Shown here: positions 1-11,653 of the stretch, piece after piece
Layout of the letters: each line of letters starts with the position of its first letter
How positions within the stretch are numbered: position 1 is the first letter of the stretch
Program-made: the position numbers and the translations under genes
Assembly (NCBI GenBank): GCA_029817715.1
Contig: JARUPY010000190.1
Span: 5,208,001 to 5,272,000 of the forward strand
Direction of reading: 5' to 3'
DNA: 64,000 nt
DNA from: Melastoma dodecandrum
Lineage: Eukaryota; Streptophyta; Magnoliopsida; Myrtales; Melastomataceae
The notes under the pieces: generated by a model
Told to the model about the DNA's origin: nothing
What the model saw: only the letters and a program-made list of their open reading frames with translations
Database searches by the model: none

Positions 1-227
1 GAACACTCGGTCTTGCAAGATAGACATGTTAGTTCCTTTTTTCATTATTCCTAAAGGGATATTTGCAACAACATTCTATCTGCAACTTTATAATAAGGGC
101 AAATAATTTCTTAAAGAGTCTCGTGCGCGATGAAGTTAAGGCCATCGGTATTGTTTGCTTCCATACAGTTCATTCGTCGTTTACAAAGATCGAAGCTTTC
201 CCCACGTTGGTCGTTAAAATCTCCCAA

Positions 228-707
228 CACTTGAGACCGGGAACTCTGCTCCACCATCTGTCTCGGAGGCTGCAAAACACGGAAAGTATCCTGGTGGAGG
301 CTGCGGAGTCTTGATGGAGCCAGCATGGCCTTTTCGAGGTGGAGGTGGTGGGCCCAGTGGTGTTGGGACCGGCTTTTGTTTCGAGTTCAGTGAAGATATT
401 GAATTGCGTGACAGATAAGAGGTAACCCCTGATGTAGGAGTCGTTCTAGTGATCCTGAGACTCGATCGCGAGGCTGCCCGGGGCTGAAGCCAGAGCACGT
501 GCTGGGGCCGGGGCCTGAGACGGGAATGGAAATGCATTACCCTCTAGTCTTGGATGAAATCCTCGATTAGAGCAAGCCTCAGATTCTCTCGACTGCCAAG
601 GATTCAGCATTGCCGCCCTGACCATGATGAAGGGATCGGAAGAAGCCATGGAAGGACAGGACTACGATGACGAAGTTCGTGAAGAAGATGTGCACCCCAT
701 CCTGTGA
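228..707 (+). pseudogene. Unidentified coding remnant, 3' part of a gene
   Basis: Three stretches on the + strand read like real protein but lie in different frames: about 228-414 (glycine/proline-rich, containing GGGCGVLMEPAWPF), about 451-569 (containing RGCPGLKPEHVLGPG) and about 571-707. The last ends in the acidic tail REEDVHPIL and a TGA at 705-707. I do not recognise the family. The gaps between the stretches are too short for ordinary introns, and in-frame stops lie at the junctions, so a decayed gene is more likely than an intact one. The opposite strand is also open here (446-649 and 214-537), so the coding strand is not certain. Any 5' part would lie before this point or outside the window. 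Confidence 0.3.
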
Positions 708-2314
708 TGTATCAGTGCAGTCCCCAGAAATTCAACTGGGGAGGATGATTTAGCATTGGCATGAGAGGGTTAAATTTGATCTCATCCGAGGTGGGTCAAA
801 GGGCCCCAATGATCTGTTTGTGGGCATGTAAGGAACAACGGATTGGGTCGTGTAAGAAGGTCGGTTCATCCCCACCACACCAAACATCCCAAAGTGTTTC
901 TCTTGCTGCTGCAAGAAAGGGACAGGATAGATACCAGGACTAGAGGGTGTTGGGTGAGCTTTGTTTTACCACAGCAACTTGATGAAGTTGCTGGATCTAA
1001 AATAATCATGGGTTTAATGGGTAGTTGTGGAGGAAACAAGGATGTCACTTCCAGAGTCTGTCTCCCTACTCCCATCCACACCAAACTGGCTTTGTTCTCA
1101 TGTTTTCCCCTGTGCTTAGATTTTGTTCCAAGGCTCCCATGCATGTAATGACAAACAATGAAAAGTTCCCTATGAGGACCCATGATGGCCTCTTGTCTTG
1201 TTTTACCTCGGAAGATCTCCAGAACTTTTGAAAGAATCCGATGCTGTCGGGAGGTGCTGAGGCAAGAATTTGATCGCGTCGAATTTCATTGATTTGCGGA
1301 AGGGCCTGGTTGGGGTGGTGCCACGGCTCTGCAACCAGAAAAATCAGTCCCATCATTCATTCCCCTCAGTCCTACGTACGCACGGTGACAGGACTACAAT
1401 CTAGGACAAGCATGCAGAGAAAGACAACAGAAAGGGGCACAGCGAACTGGGTTTGGTAATTGGAATTGACTTGTAGATAAATCTTGATCCTTACCCTTAC
1501 ACTCAACCTTCTCCTCTCCACTTGATGGGCTTCTTCTCTTTTTAACCCACATGTCATTCATGTCAACTTTTGTGCCATACTCAGTTTCTGAACCAGTTAA
1601 AAAGCACTTCATTTTCATGTTCCCTGCATACAAACCAATGCCCAGGTTCTGAACCAGTGAAAAAGCACTTCATTGCATACTCTGGGAAGAAGTGCCAGCT
1701 TCCCCAGTAGACCTTCTTTCCATTACTGTGAAGTTAAGAGGATGGTAAGTTACATAGTGTTTGAATTAATTGATGGTTTGTCCTCTTTCTCATTAATCTC
1801 CTTTTATTACAAAGACCATCCCCTCCTCCTGCCTTTTGCTTACCTGTCTCTTTCATTTCTTTATTACCACTAGTCATTCATGCATGCCTTTTTTGCCTAG
1901 TGCTGTCACCATCGCATTCATGAGTCTGGGCATTTCTCATGTGTATCCATTAGGCAAACTTTTGGAGGAAGACACTAATTGAGATTTGTTATTATTATAA
2001 CAATAATTATTATTATCATTAAAAAGGAAAAGAAAAAGTACATTAGTCAAACACAAAAGGGAGAGATGGGGAATAAAAAAGGAAAAGGCTGCCACAAAAT
2101 GACAGGCATTTAATAAAGTTAGTTCATTGTTTTCAGACACACAGTTATCTAAAAAGGAAAAAGGCCCACATGCATTGGTGTACCTTAAATAAGCATTGAT
2201 ATTAAAAGCAATAAGGCAGGAAGGCTGGCTTGTCCAATTGTCTCTCATTGATTTCATTCCTCAGACGTTCTCTTTCTTCTCCTCAGAAAATTGTACAACT
2301 CGGTTGTCTCTCTC
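708..2314. other. Intergenic, no gene seen
   Basis: No coherent gene was found. The only structure noted is an imperfect direct repeat of about 30 bp at 1583-1613 and 1645-1675 (shared core TTCTGAACCAGT followed by AAAAAGCACTTCATT). From about 1750 the DNA is AT- and CT-rich, as expected for a plant promoter region upstream of the HIPP gene. Confidence 0.5.
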
Positions 2315-2321
2315 TATAAAA
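2315..2321 (+). promoter_or_regulatory. Candidate TATA box for HIPP gene
   Basis: TATAAAA lies in a CT-rich stretch 377 bp before the HIPP start codon. The sequence between it and the ATG has no other good TATA and is CT-rich, like a plant 5' leader. This is a positional inference only. Confidence 0.35.
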
Positions 2322-2697
2322 GTAATAAAGGAAACACCCGGATATTGAAAATATGTCAGGAATATATTGTACTAATTGCTGTGATTAAATTCAAAAGGCA
2401 AGAGCACATCATCATGGAAAGCACCTCTGTTTGTTTCTTTATTTCTTTTCTTTTCCTTTACACACAAAAAAAAACCCACCCAGAAAAAGAGATTTCCTCC
2501 CTGATGAAGTTTTTCCTTTTTGCAATCCTTGTAGGAAAATATATTTAAGAATCCCAAATCTCCATTTCCAAAAAGATATTCTTTCCCTCCAGAGTATTTA
2601 TCTTTGTTTCCCCCTCGGTTCATATCCTTCTCCGTTCAGTTTATACTTTCTGCAAGAAGTCAGTCCCATCTTCTTTTCTTACATCCCACCCCAGTTC

Positions 2698-4151
2698 ATG
2701 GCTGGTGAAGAACAAGTAACCTCAGACCAGGTAAAGAAGGAAGAAAGAAAGAAAGAAAGGCACTCAGTTTGCATCCATCAGTCAATCAATACTTTGATCT
2801 TCATCCTTGCTTTTGCAGAGATGGGCTTTGAAGGTCTCCATACACTGCGAAGGATGCAAGAGGAAAGTCCAGAAGATCATCAGCAACACTCAAGGTGATC
2901 TTTTTATCAGTTTTTACCTTCCCCAGGAGGAAAAAGATTATTCCTTTCTTTCTCTTCTCGTCTGGGTTTATGAGAAACAGTAAGATGTTAGAAGCTTTGT
3001 TAGGATTAACTTACTGGGGAAGAAACTTTGATAGTTTGTGTGGAGTGTTTGTTTTTCTCACTGGGGTTCGATGTGTTTAGGTGTGGAGAGGGTTGATATT
3101 GATTTGAAGCAGCATAAGGTATGCGTTCAAGGTAACGTGGATCCGCAAACAGTGATCTGGAAACTCGAGAAAGCTGGGAAACACGCCGAGTTGTGGCCTC
3201 AGGAGGAAAAGCCGGTTAGTAAGGAGAGCAAGAAACTAAACAAAGTCAAGGATAAGAGCAAAGATAAACAGAAGAACTCCCTGGATAAGGTGGGTAGTGA
3301 TCAGTCGGGGTTAGAAAATCGCAAAGTCGAGAGTCCGGCCCCAGGAGGTGAAGCAAAGCACGAAGCAGAAGATGGAAAAGGTAGGAAGGCGGAGGATGCG
3401 AGGAACAAAGGACCTGAGATGGCGCATAATCCTGCTGTTGTTGAAACTGGAGCTGGTGCAGCAGAAAAGGAAGCCACCACTGCTCCGGGTGGCAGCCAGT
3501 CGCCCACTGATGTAAATGGAGGTAACGCTGCTGTGTCCTGCTCCACTAGAAGATTCTTTGTGTCATGCTGAGAATGATAATCTGAGAATGTTCTGTCATG
3601 CAAACGCAGGGAAAACTGTTGAAGGAAATGGTGAAAACAAGAAGAAGAAGAAGAAGAAGAGCAAAGGTCAGGATAGGAAGAAAGAAACTTGCGAGACCGA
3701 CGAGGTCCATTCTTTGGAGGAAGATGCTGCAGCGGGGACTACAGTTCCAGGATGTTCGAATTCAAACAATGGACCTGTAAACCAGGGTCCGCCCAGGCAA
3801 CCCAGGGTCCTGCATGCCGAGCATAATTACCAAAGTCGAGGCCCCGTTCATGAACCGCCCCCAGACGAGTTCCTTGGAAGCAACGGCAGATATTACAATT
3901 ATCCCCCGCCACCGCCACAGCGTCATCACGGGACCCCTGTGTACGCCGTCAATTACCATACAGCACACCCCTGCGGAGTTTACGGCACATCACAGTACTA
4001 TGCCCCTCAGCCACCTATGAACACTTACCATGAATACCTGCATCCCAGACAGGAGGAGCCTCGCCCTTACTACGACCCGTATTATCAGCGGCCACCTGAG
4101 TCCTTTCAGTTGTTCAGCGACGAGAATCCTAATGCATGCTCTCTGATGTGA
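2698..4151 (+). CDS. Heavy-metal-associated isoprenylated plant protein (HIPP)
   Basis: Four exons fit GT-AG rules and one frame: 2698-2730, 2819-2894, 3081-3521 and 3610-4151, giving 363 residues. An HMA domain covers about residues 12-75, with the metal-binding pair in IHCEGC (Cys21 and Cys24). The middle is long, charged and low in complexity, and includes a lysine run encoded by AAG repeats near 3640-3662. The rest is rich in Pro, Tyr and His. The protein ends in CSLM, a CaaX box; a final Met favours farnesylation. HIPPs bind transition metals or partner proteins and are anchored to membranes or nuclear structures by the prenyl group. The start was chosen because exon 1 (11 codons) leads directly into the HMA domain. 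The family is clear, but the exact member is not assigned. Intron 1 carries a short GAAA microsatellite (about 2738-2760). Confidence 0.9.
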
Positions 4152-4954
4152 GGTAGAAATCCACGGAAGTGCATGATCATGCCCTCAGATGTGATTAAGG
4201 GTTGGGTTTAGACGGTTTGCTGCATTTATATTATTAATCAGAATATTGTAGTTGAAGTTATGATTGCTAATCCTAAATGATATTCTGTGAGCGTATGGGA
4301 GCTTGATGTTTTGGCTCTGTATCATCCTGAAGTATAAAAAGTAGACCGGCGAGCTGTAAAGATGGAATTCCTACATGTCCTGTTTGCTACAAATGTTTTC
4401 CTTTTCTAAGACAATGGCCAGCTTTTATTGAAAGAATCAAAAGTACGAGATTAAAGAGAAAACATTGCCTCCATCTTTTTCCCCTTTGATTAAGGAAATG
4501 TGCGAAGCTATCTTTCTCACGACGAATTGTCACTATTCAAGAGTCGCAAACGACCAAAAGGAATGACAAAAGTGAATTGGCTATTTCAGTTAGTCCAAAA
4601 CCGATCTCCAAGTCCTGATTATCGGGTGTGTCTGTGAGGAAAACATGTTTAGACAAAGGATTATTAATAACGGCAGGCAGAGACGAAAATTCAGTACCGT
4701 GTTAAGATTTATGCCAGCACCCACGCCAATTGGTGAAAAACAACCCCAATAGAAGTGACAACTTATCATCGGCAAGGGAACGATTGATCATCATCGTTGC
4801 AACTGAATCAGAATGCATATCTCATTAAATCAAAATCTTTAAGATGGAAGAAGTAGAAATCCAGCTAATCGGTTCAAAGGTAAGCCCAACTAAGCTTGGA
4901 TTTCAACTGGGTCTTCAAGACGAGAAAATCACATCATAACATTGACCCAGGAAC
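4152..4954. other. Convergent 3' flanks of HIPP and eS21 genes
   Basis: The stretch lies between the stop codons of two convergent genes and probably holds both 3' UTRs. No further gene is supported. Confidence 0.5.
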
Positions 4955-5530
4955 CTACTGACGAATCTCGGTTTTCTTCTTTTGCCAGAGCCTGTCCAAA
5001 GCACTGTCGGCATCACCCTACAAAAACCAGTACCAAATGTTTAGCGAAAACATACACGTAACATGAGATAACGAAAACAGCAACAATGCCACTACAATGT
5101 CAGGATGCCCATGCTTAAGCGCAAACCTCATTCCAAGTAACAAATCCCGCCCAATCACTCAACCGATAAAAGCATGGAAATGCACATGAAAGGATAAGAA
5201 GATATTATATAATATTGTAAACATAGGACAGCAAAAAGATGAATGACCTGGGCACGAATGAAACCGCAGAGGGCAAAAGTGGTGAACTGGTTGGTGTAAA
5301 CGCCATCGGGACCCAAGTGCCCAACATTGATCTGGACCGATGCATGGTCCTTGGAAGTAATAAGCCTGTTGGTGGCGGAACTGGAGAAGAAGAAACAGAA
5401 CCCATGAGCAACAATAACCCAACTCCACCATTAGCAATCACAGATAAGCTAAAAATAAAAGAATTCTCTAAATCACATACCACTTCCTGGGAATGTAGAG
5501 ATCCATGTTTTGTCCCTCCTCGTTCTGCAT
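4955..5530 (-). CDS. RPS21: 40S ribosomal protein S21 (eS21)
   Basis: Three minus-strand exons (5530-5481, 5380-5248, 5017-4955) join in frame to 81 residues, the normal length for plant eS21. The product starts [16 protein letters not shown], continues with the family block [16 protein letters not shown], and ends [16 protein letters not shown]. eS21 is a small-subunit ribosomal protein needed for 40S maturation and translation in the cytosol. All introns are GT-AG. No six-frame ORF shows this gene because each exon is short. A 5' UTR intron is likely: a CTTAG acceptor lies about 37 bp before the ATG, and a plausible donor lies near 5907. Confidence 0.95.
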
Positions 5531-5987
5531 CTTGGCTAAGAGTTTTTCCCTCTTTACTTCAACAATCTAAGCACGGACAGCAGCAAACAAACAACATTCA
5601 AATATCAGACTCTCAGCTTATACTCCAAAGAAAAGGGCACCTCTCATGCATCAAACACACTCCGACTTACAGCTAACCCATGATCGCATCAACAAACACA
5701 ATATAACAAGTCCCTCCATCTACACAGCCTCTACAACAAGGAAGAAAGAAAAGCCCGATGCGCTACACGGGATCGGATAAGCATATGCTCCAATAAGCCA
5801 CTCTGTAGCACTAAGGAACTAAACAATCAACGCCCACGCAGGCGATGGGGACAAAACAATCAAACGCGCAAGAACCCCAGAGAACATTCGCCAACGATAT
5901 GAGATTACCAAGAAATCGCGCTGGCAGGTAGAACGGAGGGTGACGCCCCCGCCGCGGCGCTGCTCGACATTTATCTGGCGGGGTCTG

Positions 5988-5995
5988 AAACCCTA
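5988..5995. promoter_or_regulatory. Telo-box in eS21 promoter
   Basis: AAACCCTA lies about 460 bp upstream of the eS21 ATG, near the likely transcription start if the 5' UTR intron is real. Telo-boxes are common in plant ribosomal protein promoters. One short match, supported mainly by its context. Confidence 0.45.
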
Positions 5996-7428
5996 GTGTC
6001 CGAATGGACGAAAATGCCCCTCTCGGCAAGAGGGGCTGAACTCCTGGAAAATTACGATCAAGATTCACTATTTTATGTTGTTTTCAATTAAGTCCTTTCG
6101 GTAAAGTAAATCCCACAAAAGTAGAATCATTTTTCAAATAATAAAATATTATTTAATTATTTCCATAATCCATACTAAAAGACATTTTTTATTTTGGAAA
6201 TATTAGTTTATGGCCTTCAATATTTGTTTTTGTCAACGTTTTTATTTTTTTTTCTTCAGTGGCATAATCTATATATATAGCTTCTTTTATAGATCGAATG
6301 GAACGACGTTCGTTTTCAGATCCGATATGATTAACGATCAGATTATTATTTAGTCATTTTTAGTAAAATTAATGATATAATTTATAAAATTTTTTATCAA
6401 AAGTTAAAAATAAAATTATATTTTTGAACTAAGATGTACCTTCTTTGCCAGCGAATTGTGTCATACGTGGAACATTCTTGAGAACGACTCATAAAAAGAA
6501 AGTAATGAAAAATCTAAGCTGGTGACTTCATAAGAAGAAGCAAAGGAAAATCTAAGCACGTGAAAGGGCTGGGTATAGACGGAAGACTAGGGAGGTGGAG
6601 AAGGGACGGGTAGAAGTTTAATTTCATTAATGTAAGACATTGAATAGAGGAGGGGATCATGGGGGAGGAATGAAGAGGCGGTGCGAAATCTTGAAGTATG
6701 GTTGGCTGCACATGCGAAGAAGGCGAGAGGAGGAGGAGGAGGAATGTACGAGACTCTTGATTCCAAATGGGAAGAAGATGAGTGGATTTGAATGCGGTTT
6801 TGTCCTCGTCGATATATTGTGGGCAAATGCGGCAGAGGGTACGTAGGGCACATAATGTCCATATTTGATTTGGGGAAGAAAGACCAGTCAGTCTAGTCTA
6901 CCCATTAATTTCTCGCAAACAAAACTAAATTATCTGTCATTTTTTGAAAAAATGAAAGATAATGATATAGATGAATTTTTTATTATTTATTTATTATATT
7001 GATTCATAGTTTGTTTCCTCTTCTTACCAAGAAAAGAACCGGTTACCTCGTATCTCTTCGGTTTTTCCTTCTTTCTCTTTAAATAAAATAAACAAAATTC
7101 CCGTCTCTGTCTTTGTTACGTCGTGGGAAAATCTCGATTCGTCTCACGGACGAAGACTCCCCCCCACCCACCCAATCGCGTGTCTTCTAAACTCCTTTCT
7201 AGAACCATCGTCTCGTTTCGTCCACCTAAACCGACATGGCCCCCTTTTTAACTTAACCGCGTCCGCGCGTTCCGTCTAGTGACGTCACCCATCCTTCCTT
7301 AGAAACTAAGGGTCAACGTCGTCTAAAATTAATTTAACGACGCGTTGCTTATTTTTTCCCCCTTAAAACCGTCGGCCTAAACCACAGCCGTCCGTCTTCC
7401 TCCCCCCCTCGGCCGTAATTAAAAGCAG
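5996..7428. other. Intergenic, AT-rich
   Basis: The region is mostly AT-rich with homopolymer runs. At 6500-6860 there is a purine-rich GAG/GGA stretch that creates spurious ORFs on both strands. No gene, RNA or transposon terminus was recognised. From about 7100 it becomes CT-rich, as expected upstream of the next gene. Confidence 0.5.
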
Positions 7429-7437
7429 TATATATAG
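7429..7437 (+). promoter_or_regulatory. TATA box of REF/SRPP gene
   Basis: TATATATAG lies 149 bp upstream of the ATG in a C/T-rich context. It would place transcription start near 7465 and give a short leader. Confidence 0.6.
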
Positions 7438-7577
7438 TCCCCTCCCCTCAATTCCCTTCTCGAAACCACACATTATCGACGTGAATATTTTTTTCTCCTC
7501 CCGGTCGAATCTTCCGTCTCTTTGGCTTCTGAGCTGCGCAGGGTGTGATTTCGCTCTTCGTATTTCTTCCCCCGGAC

Positions 7578-8847
7578 ATGGCAGTCGACGACGTTCCCGT
7601 CCAGAAGGAGATGGTGAGCTTTCGATCGGTAATCGCGTTTTCGTTTTCTTTCGGATTGATCGCCCCTGATTCTGAGATTGTTCCTGCCTGAGGTTGATCT
7701 CTGAAAACGATTGATGACGGCTCTTGGCAGATTCCTTACCGGATTTTATTAATTTAGCCGGAGATTGTCGATTTGATTGGATCTATAAGGTGGCTGCATG
7801 ATGATATCCGTTGAGTTTTTTAAAAGATCACGCGCTTATTGGTAGCTGAATTGTGTTTTCAGACCCCGGAGGAGCAGCAACTCAAGTACCTGGAGTTTGT
7901 CCAGGTTGCGGCCGTTCATGCTGCTATGTGCTTCCTGAACCTCTATGGTTTTGCCAAGGAAAGATCCGGCCCGTTGAAGACCGGAGTCGAGACTGTCGAA
8001 GGCACGGTCAAGACTGTTGTCGGACCCGTGTATGACAAGTATCAAGACGTTCCCATCGAGGTCCTCAAGTTTGTGGATCGCAAGGTTTGTTCTCTTCAGC
8101 CTGTTGCATTACGGTCTCTAGTTTTGCTTTTACTGTCCTTTCATGATTTCAAGCTCCAGACAATCTTGTTAAAAGACAGTGTTTGCTGCCGCTGGACCTT
8201 TGAAGAACCCTTGTATATCGGCTTTCTGTATTGGGAGTTTGGCAAATCAACTTTTGGGTTTTCTCGGGATGAATGCCTTTTGAGTTACCCTTATTTTCTG
8301 CATGCCATCTGCAAATTGGTTTTTCCTGATTGAATCCACTCAAAATGTGCAGATTGAGGAGTCTGTGACCGAGCTGGATAAGCACGTCCCCCCTGTTATC
8401 AAGCAGGTTTCATCTCAGGCCATCGCGGCAGCTCAGCAGGCTCCTGTTGCAGCCCAAGCCGTGGCTCAGGAGGTCAAGCGTGCGGGTGTCAAGGACACCG
8501 CATCTGGCATAGCCAAGACCGTTTACTCCAAATACGAGCCAACAGCCAAGGAAATCTACTCGAAGTACGAGCCGAAGGTGGAGCAGTGTGCTGCCTCAGC
8601 CTGGCGCAGGCTGCACAAGCTCCCTCTCTTCCCCCAGGTGGCTCAGGTTGCTGTGCCCACCGCCGCATACTGCGCCGAGAAGTACAACAGCACAGTGCGC
8701 AGTACCTACGAGAAGGGCTACAAGGTATCAGGCTATCTCCCGATTGTCCCGACTGAGAGGATTGCCAAGGTGTTCCAGGACGATGCCAGCCTGAAAGAGC
8801 CATTGTTGGCTTCGAATGCGGGAGAAACTGGTGTTGCCGCCCATTGA
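7578..8847 (+). CDS. REF/SRPP-like (lipid-droplet-associated, stress-related) protein
   Basis: Three exons (7578-7613, 7863-8084, 8353-8847) join in phase 0 to 250 residues. The first exon encodes [12 protein letters not shown]. The second gives the family block [15 protein letters not shown] and the helix around [19 protein letters not shown]. The third carries repeated amphipathic helices ([18 protein letters not shown]) and a charged tail. This is the rubber elongation factor / small rubber particle protein family, which coats lipid droplets (or rubber particles in latex plants) and is stress-induced; homologues are also called LDAP or SRP. There is no signal peptide or true transmembrane segment, consistent with coating a monolayer. 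A possible polyadenylation signal AATAAA lies near 9078. Confidence 0.93.
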
Positions 8848-8868
8848 CGAATTCGAGCCCCAACTCCG

Positions 8869-8891
8869 CCCCCCCCCCCCAAAAAAAAAAA
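8869..8891 (+). repeat. C12-A11 homopolymer pair
   Basis: A run of 12 C is followed directly by 11 A, starting 22 bp after the REF/SRPP stop codon. It is probably in the 3' UTR. Run lengths may be affected by sequencing error. Confidence 0.8.
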
Positions 8892-9261
8892 CAACCAACA
8901 AAACCTTCTATTTATATAGATAGTTCGACTTGGCTTCCCTTGCCCAGTCCCCGTGTCTGTATTTATGCTTTGTTCGTAGGAAGTGATAGAAACTCGTGTT
9001 TAACGTATCTTTTGCCTACTCATTAAGTAGAACCACTTTTCGGTTATTACCGTCATTTCTACGTGGTGGACGTGCCTAATAAAATGTCTTTGCCTGGCGT
9101 GATGACGAGGTTTGGAGGGAGTCTATATGTGGAAGAAGGCGGGCTTGTCGTCGCTGATGAGGCTGGCCTTCGTACTCTCCTCCTCCATTATTGCCACGTC
9201 AACCATCCCTCCCCTCCAGTAGCCTCCTCCCAACAGCCGCCCCGGGCCGATCCCTAAGGCC

Positions 9262-9569
9262 ATGCCGTCGAACCTCCTCGCCTTCCTCGGCCCGGCTGAA
9301 CAACGTTCCAAAGTCAACCCCGCCGTCGCCCGACGACTCACTTCCTCCCTGAAGTTCCTCGTCTCCTTCTCCCCCGTCAAGTCTCGCCTCAGTCGCCGGG
9401 GGATATTTAGCCGGAAGCTGATTGAGGACGGGACCGGGGGCGGGGGAGAGGATGCGGATTGGATGGTTTGGCGGCCGCCTGAGCTAGTGCTTGAGCTCGC
9501 GCGGCTTGCGGTTGACTCCGGCGGGGACGTGAACTTCATCCACTGGGCGCTCGATCCACGGTCATTACT
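9262..9569 (+). pseudogene. First exon of an unidentified conserved plant gene, cut off from the rest by a 36-kb transposon block
   Basis: The exon opens at an ATG (MPSNLLAFLGPAEQ) and encodes about 102 residues, including a basic stretch (SRLSRRGIFSRKL) and WMVWRPPELVLELARLAV. It ends at ACT followed by the canonical donor GTATGT (9570). A Tekay-type LTR begins at 9580, only 10 bp into the presumed intron. Exon-like pieces that look like the same gene resume at 46038. I cannot name the family. The downstream pieces carry stops and a frame break, and a central section seems to be missing, so the locus is probably dead. An alternative is a short host transcript ending inside the LTR. Confidence 0.5.
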
Positions 9570-9579
9570 GTATGTTACC

Positions 9580-10670
9580 TGTAACGACTCGGATTTTTCG
9601 AAAATGAGGTTGATTTCCGTGTTGACTAGAAAATAGGACATTTGACCGAGTTAAAATCCGACGTGACACAAGAGTTTAACACTCTCGTTGTCAGTTGACG
9701 TTAATATCGAATATTATCGGAATTTTAATTTAATTTCGTGTGATTACGTCACGCAGAAAAGTGGACAATTGGATCCAAGCGAAATCGGATTAAGTCGCGA
9801 TAATATTCTAATAAAGCTGCGAATTTTGATCAGGTTTAAGTTGACTAATTTACCGATATTGATCGTATTGGGTTTAAAAGCTCGGGAATGGCCGATGTCG
9901 GCACGTTAGGACAATAGATATTTCAATATCGGATAAGTGGATAGATTGAAAATCTACATAAACCCTCCCCGACTGTGTGAAGCCTATCGGACAACACTTC
10001 ACGAATAGGTTATTCTCATTGAGATACCCTCCAATATAGTGGGGTTGGTTTGAAATGGATTCAATCTTCTGCCGGGCACCTGGACTAGGTAGAATTTGGA
10101 AATAGTGAGGGAGACTCTACGCTCTGTGATGATTCCCGACTGTGTGTCGGAGGAGAGAACGGGGAGGTGGCGCCACTCGCTGTCGCACATGCTGCCGTTG
10201 CCCCGAGCGCTTCCGGAGGAGTAGGTGGGGACGCATTACAGTGGTCATGGCATCTTGGGAAGAGTTGATACGAGGAAGACATTGATTTATGGGAGTCGTA
10301 TGTTTATACTTCTGTTATAAGCTTTGTTTTTTTGTGAATGTGCGCTTTACGTGAAAGTATCTTACTGATGCGGTTAGCACTTATTAATTATATGTCGTTC
10401 TTACTGCCTGATCCGCATGAGACATAAGTGGTTTTAAAAGAATGCACAATAGAAAAGTTAGGAGTTCATGTTTTCGTACGTGCATGGAGGGAATGTACTC
10501 GGCGATTTATCACTGACTCCAGTTAGAGAATTATTTTTAGTCTTGCAGGGGACAGAATTATAGGAACATGTGGCAAGCGGAGTGTTGACATGATGATCTA
10601 TCTTGCGCCTACGATAAGCTATTTTGGGGCCTATTCTTTGACGATTTAATGCCCACAAGAGGAATGTAAG
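9580..10670 (+). mobile_element. Tekay-type Ty3/gypsy LTR, internally deleted
   Basis: The sequence begins TGTAACGACTCGGATTTTTC, the same terminus as the LTRs at 33988 (+), 28967 (-) and 46001 (-). The stretch 9620-9850 aligns with the first 250 bp of those LTRs. The stretch 10130-10350 aligns with the later LTR part at 35925-36130 (shared GACTGTGTGTCGGAGGAG). About 1.3 kb of LTR middle is missing, and no PBS follows. The copy is best read as a truncated LTR at the left edge of the transposon block. Confidence 0.7.
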
Positions 10671-10699
10671 GATGAGGAAGGATGTGGTGCTCGCGCCAA

Positions 10700-10835
10700 G
10701 TCTACAGCCCACGTCTGCACAGGCCGCACGTCTTAAAAGACGGTTTATTGACTCCGAGATCTGCGGAGTCTACAGCCCACGTCTGCATAGGTCACACGTC
10801 TTAAAGGGCGACTTGTTGACTCCGAGATCCACGGG
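10700..10835 (+). repeat. Two 68-bp tandem units
   Basis: Units start at 10700 and 10768, each beginning GTCTACAGCCCACGTCTGCA and ending near GACTCCGAGATC. They differ at several positions. They lie in the presumed 5' LTR or leader of the Tat element. Confidence 0.8.
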
Positions 10836-11035
10836 AGGTAGTTTAGATTGGGAGGATCTTCGGAAAACGTGTCAAACCCATAAGACTGAATATAAAAGGA
10901 ATGAGATCTTCCTTGAAAAAGACACGATCAATCAGCCAAACCGAAACTTTGCATTGCTCGTCACCCCTTAGACTTTAGTTAGGAAATCTCCGGCTTGGGC
11001 GAACTCGCAAGGGTTCTTTGGTCTTCGCCTCCACC

Positions 11036-11460
11036 ACCAGAGTGAGCAATCGTAGCTTTGTTAACCAAACTCCGCCAGCACTCCACCATCGGGACGAGCA
11101 ACCGTAGTTCTGACCGCCAATCTTCGCCTTCCTCCCACCGTAACCGTAGTCCCGGCAACCAACTCCGTCTTCGTTCCACCACCAGGGTGAGCAACCGTAG
11201 CCTTGGTATCCACATCCGACGCTACCTTCGACCACACTCCGTTCACCAAGCCACAGTAACCGGTCTCCACCATCCAGGATCGTAAGTCTACAGCGCCTTG
11301 TTATCAAGTCTACGACGTCACCGCCCAGATTCACAAGTCCATAGCGCCCAGCATCAAGTCTATGACGTCTCCATCGTCCAAATCCGCCAGTCTACAACGC
11401 CCCGCAGCAAGTCTACGGCGTTGCCTCACTTTCCACCCAGTCTACAGCGCTCGGCAGCAA
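11036..11460 (+). repeat. Imperfect short repeats in Tat leader
   Basis: Copies of GTGAGCAACCGTAG-like sequence occur at about 11040, 11092 and 11188. A second series built on AAGTCTAC followed by GACGTC- or GCGCC-like sequence occurs at about 11286, 11308, 11360, 11390, 11411 and 11440, spaced roughly 20-50 bp. The spacing is irregular, and function is unknown. Confidence 0.6.
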
Positions 11461-11653
11461 GTAAACGTCGAGACCGCGGCTCTATGAAGCCAAGAAACAG
11501 CGAATCAACCTGATTCCGAGGTACATACCCCTTCTGAGTTCATATCCAGGCTTGAGTTCCACAAAGAATACAACGATATGAGGAACTTGATGGACAGACA
11601 TGTCACTGGATTACAAGATAATATAACTCAGATTATGGAAACAACTCAGTGCT

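Noticed and set aside
3301..3603. 100-codon minus-strand ORF within the HIPP gene
   Set aside because: Shadow of HIPP exon 3.
6514..6862. Overlapping ORFs on both strands
   Set aside because: Produced by GAG/GGA purine-rich sequence; no protein-like features.
9123..9641. 172-codon minus-strand ORF
   Set aside because: It is the shadow of the GC-rich exon at 9262-9569, and the + strand has a proper donor and protein-like content.
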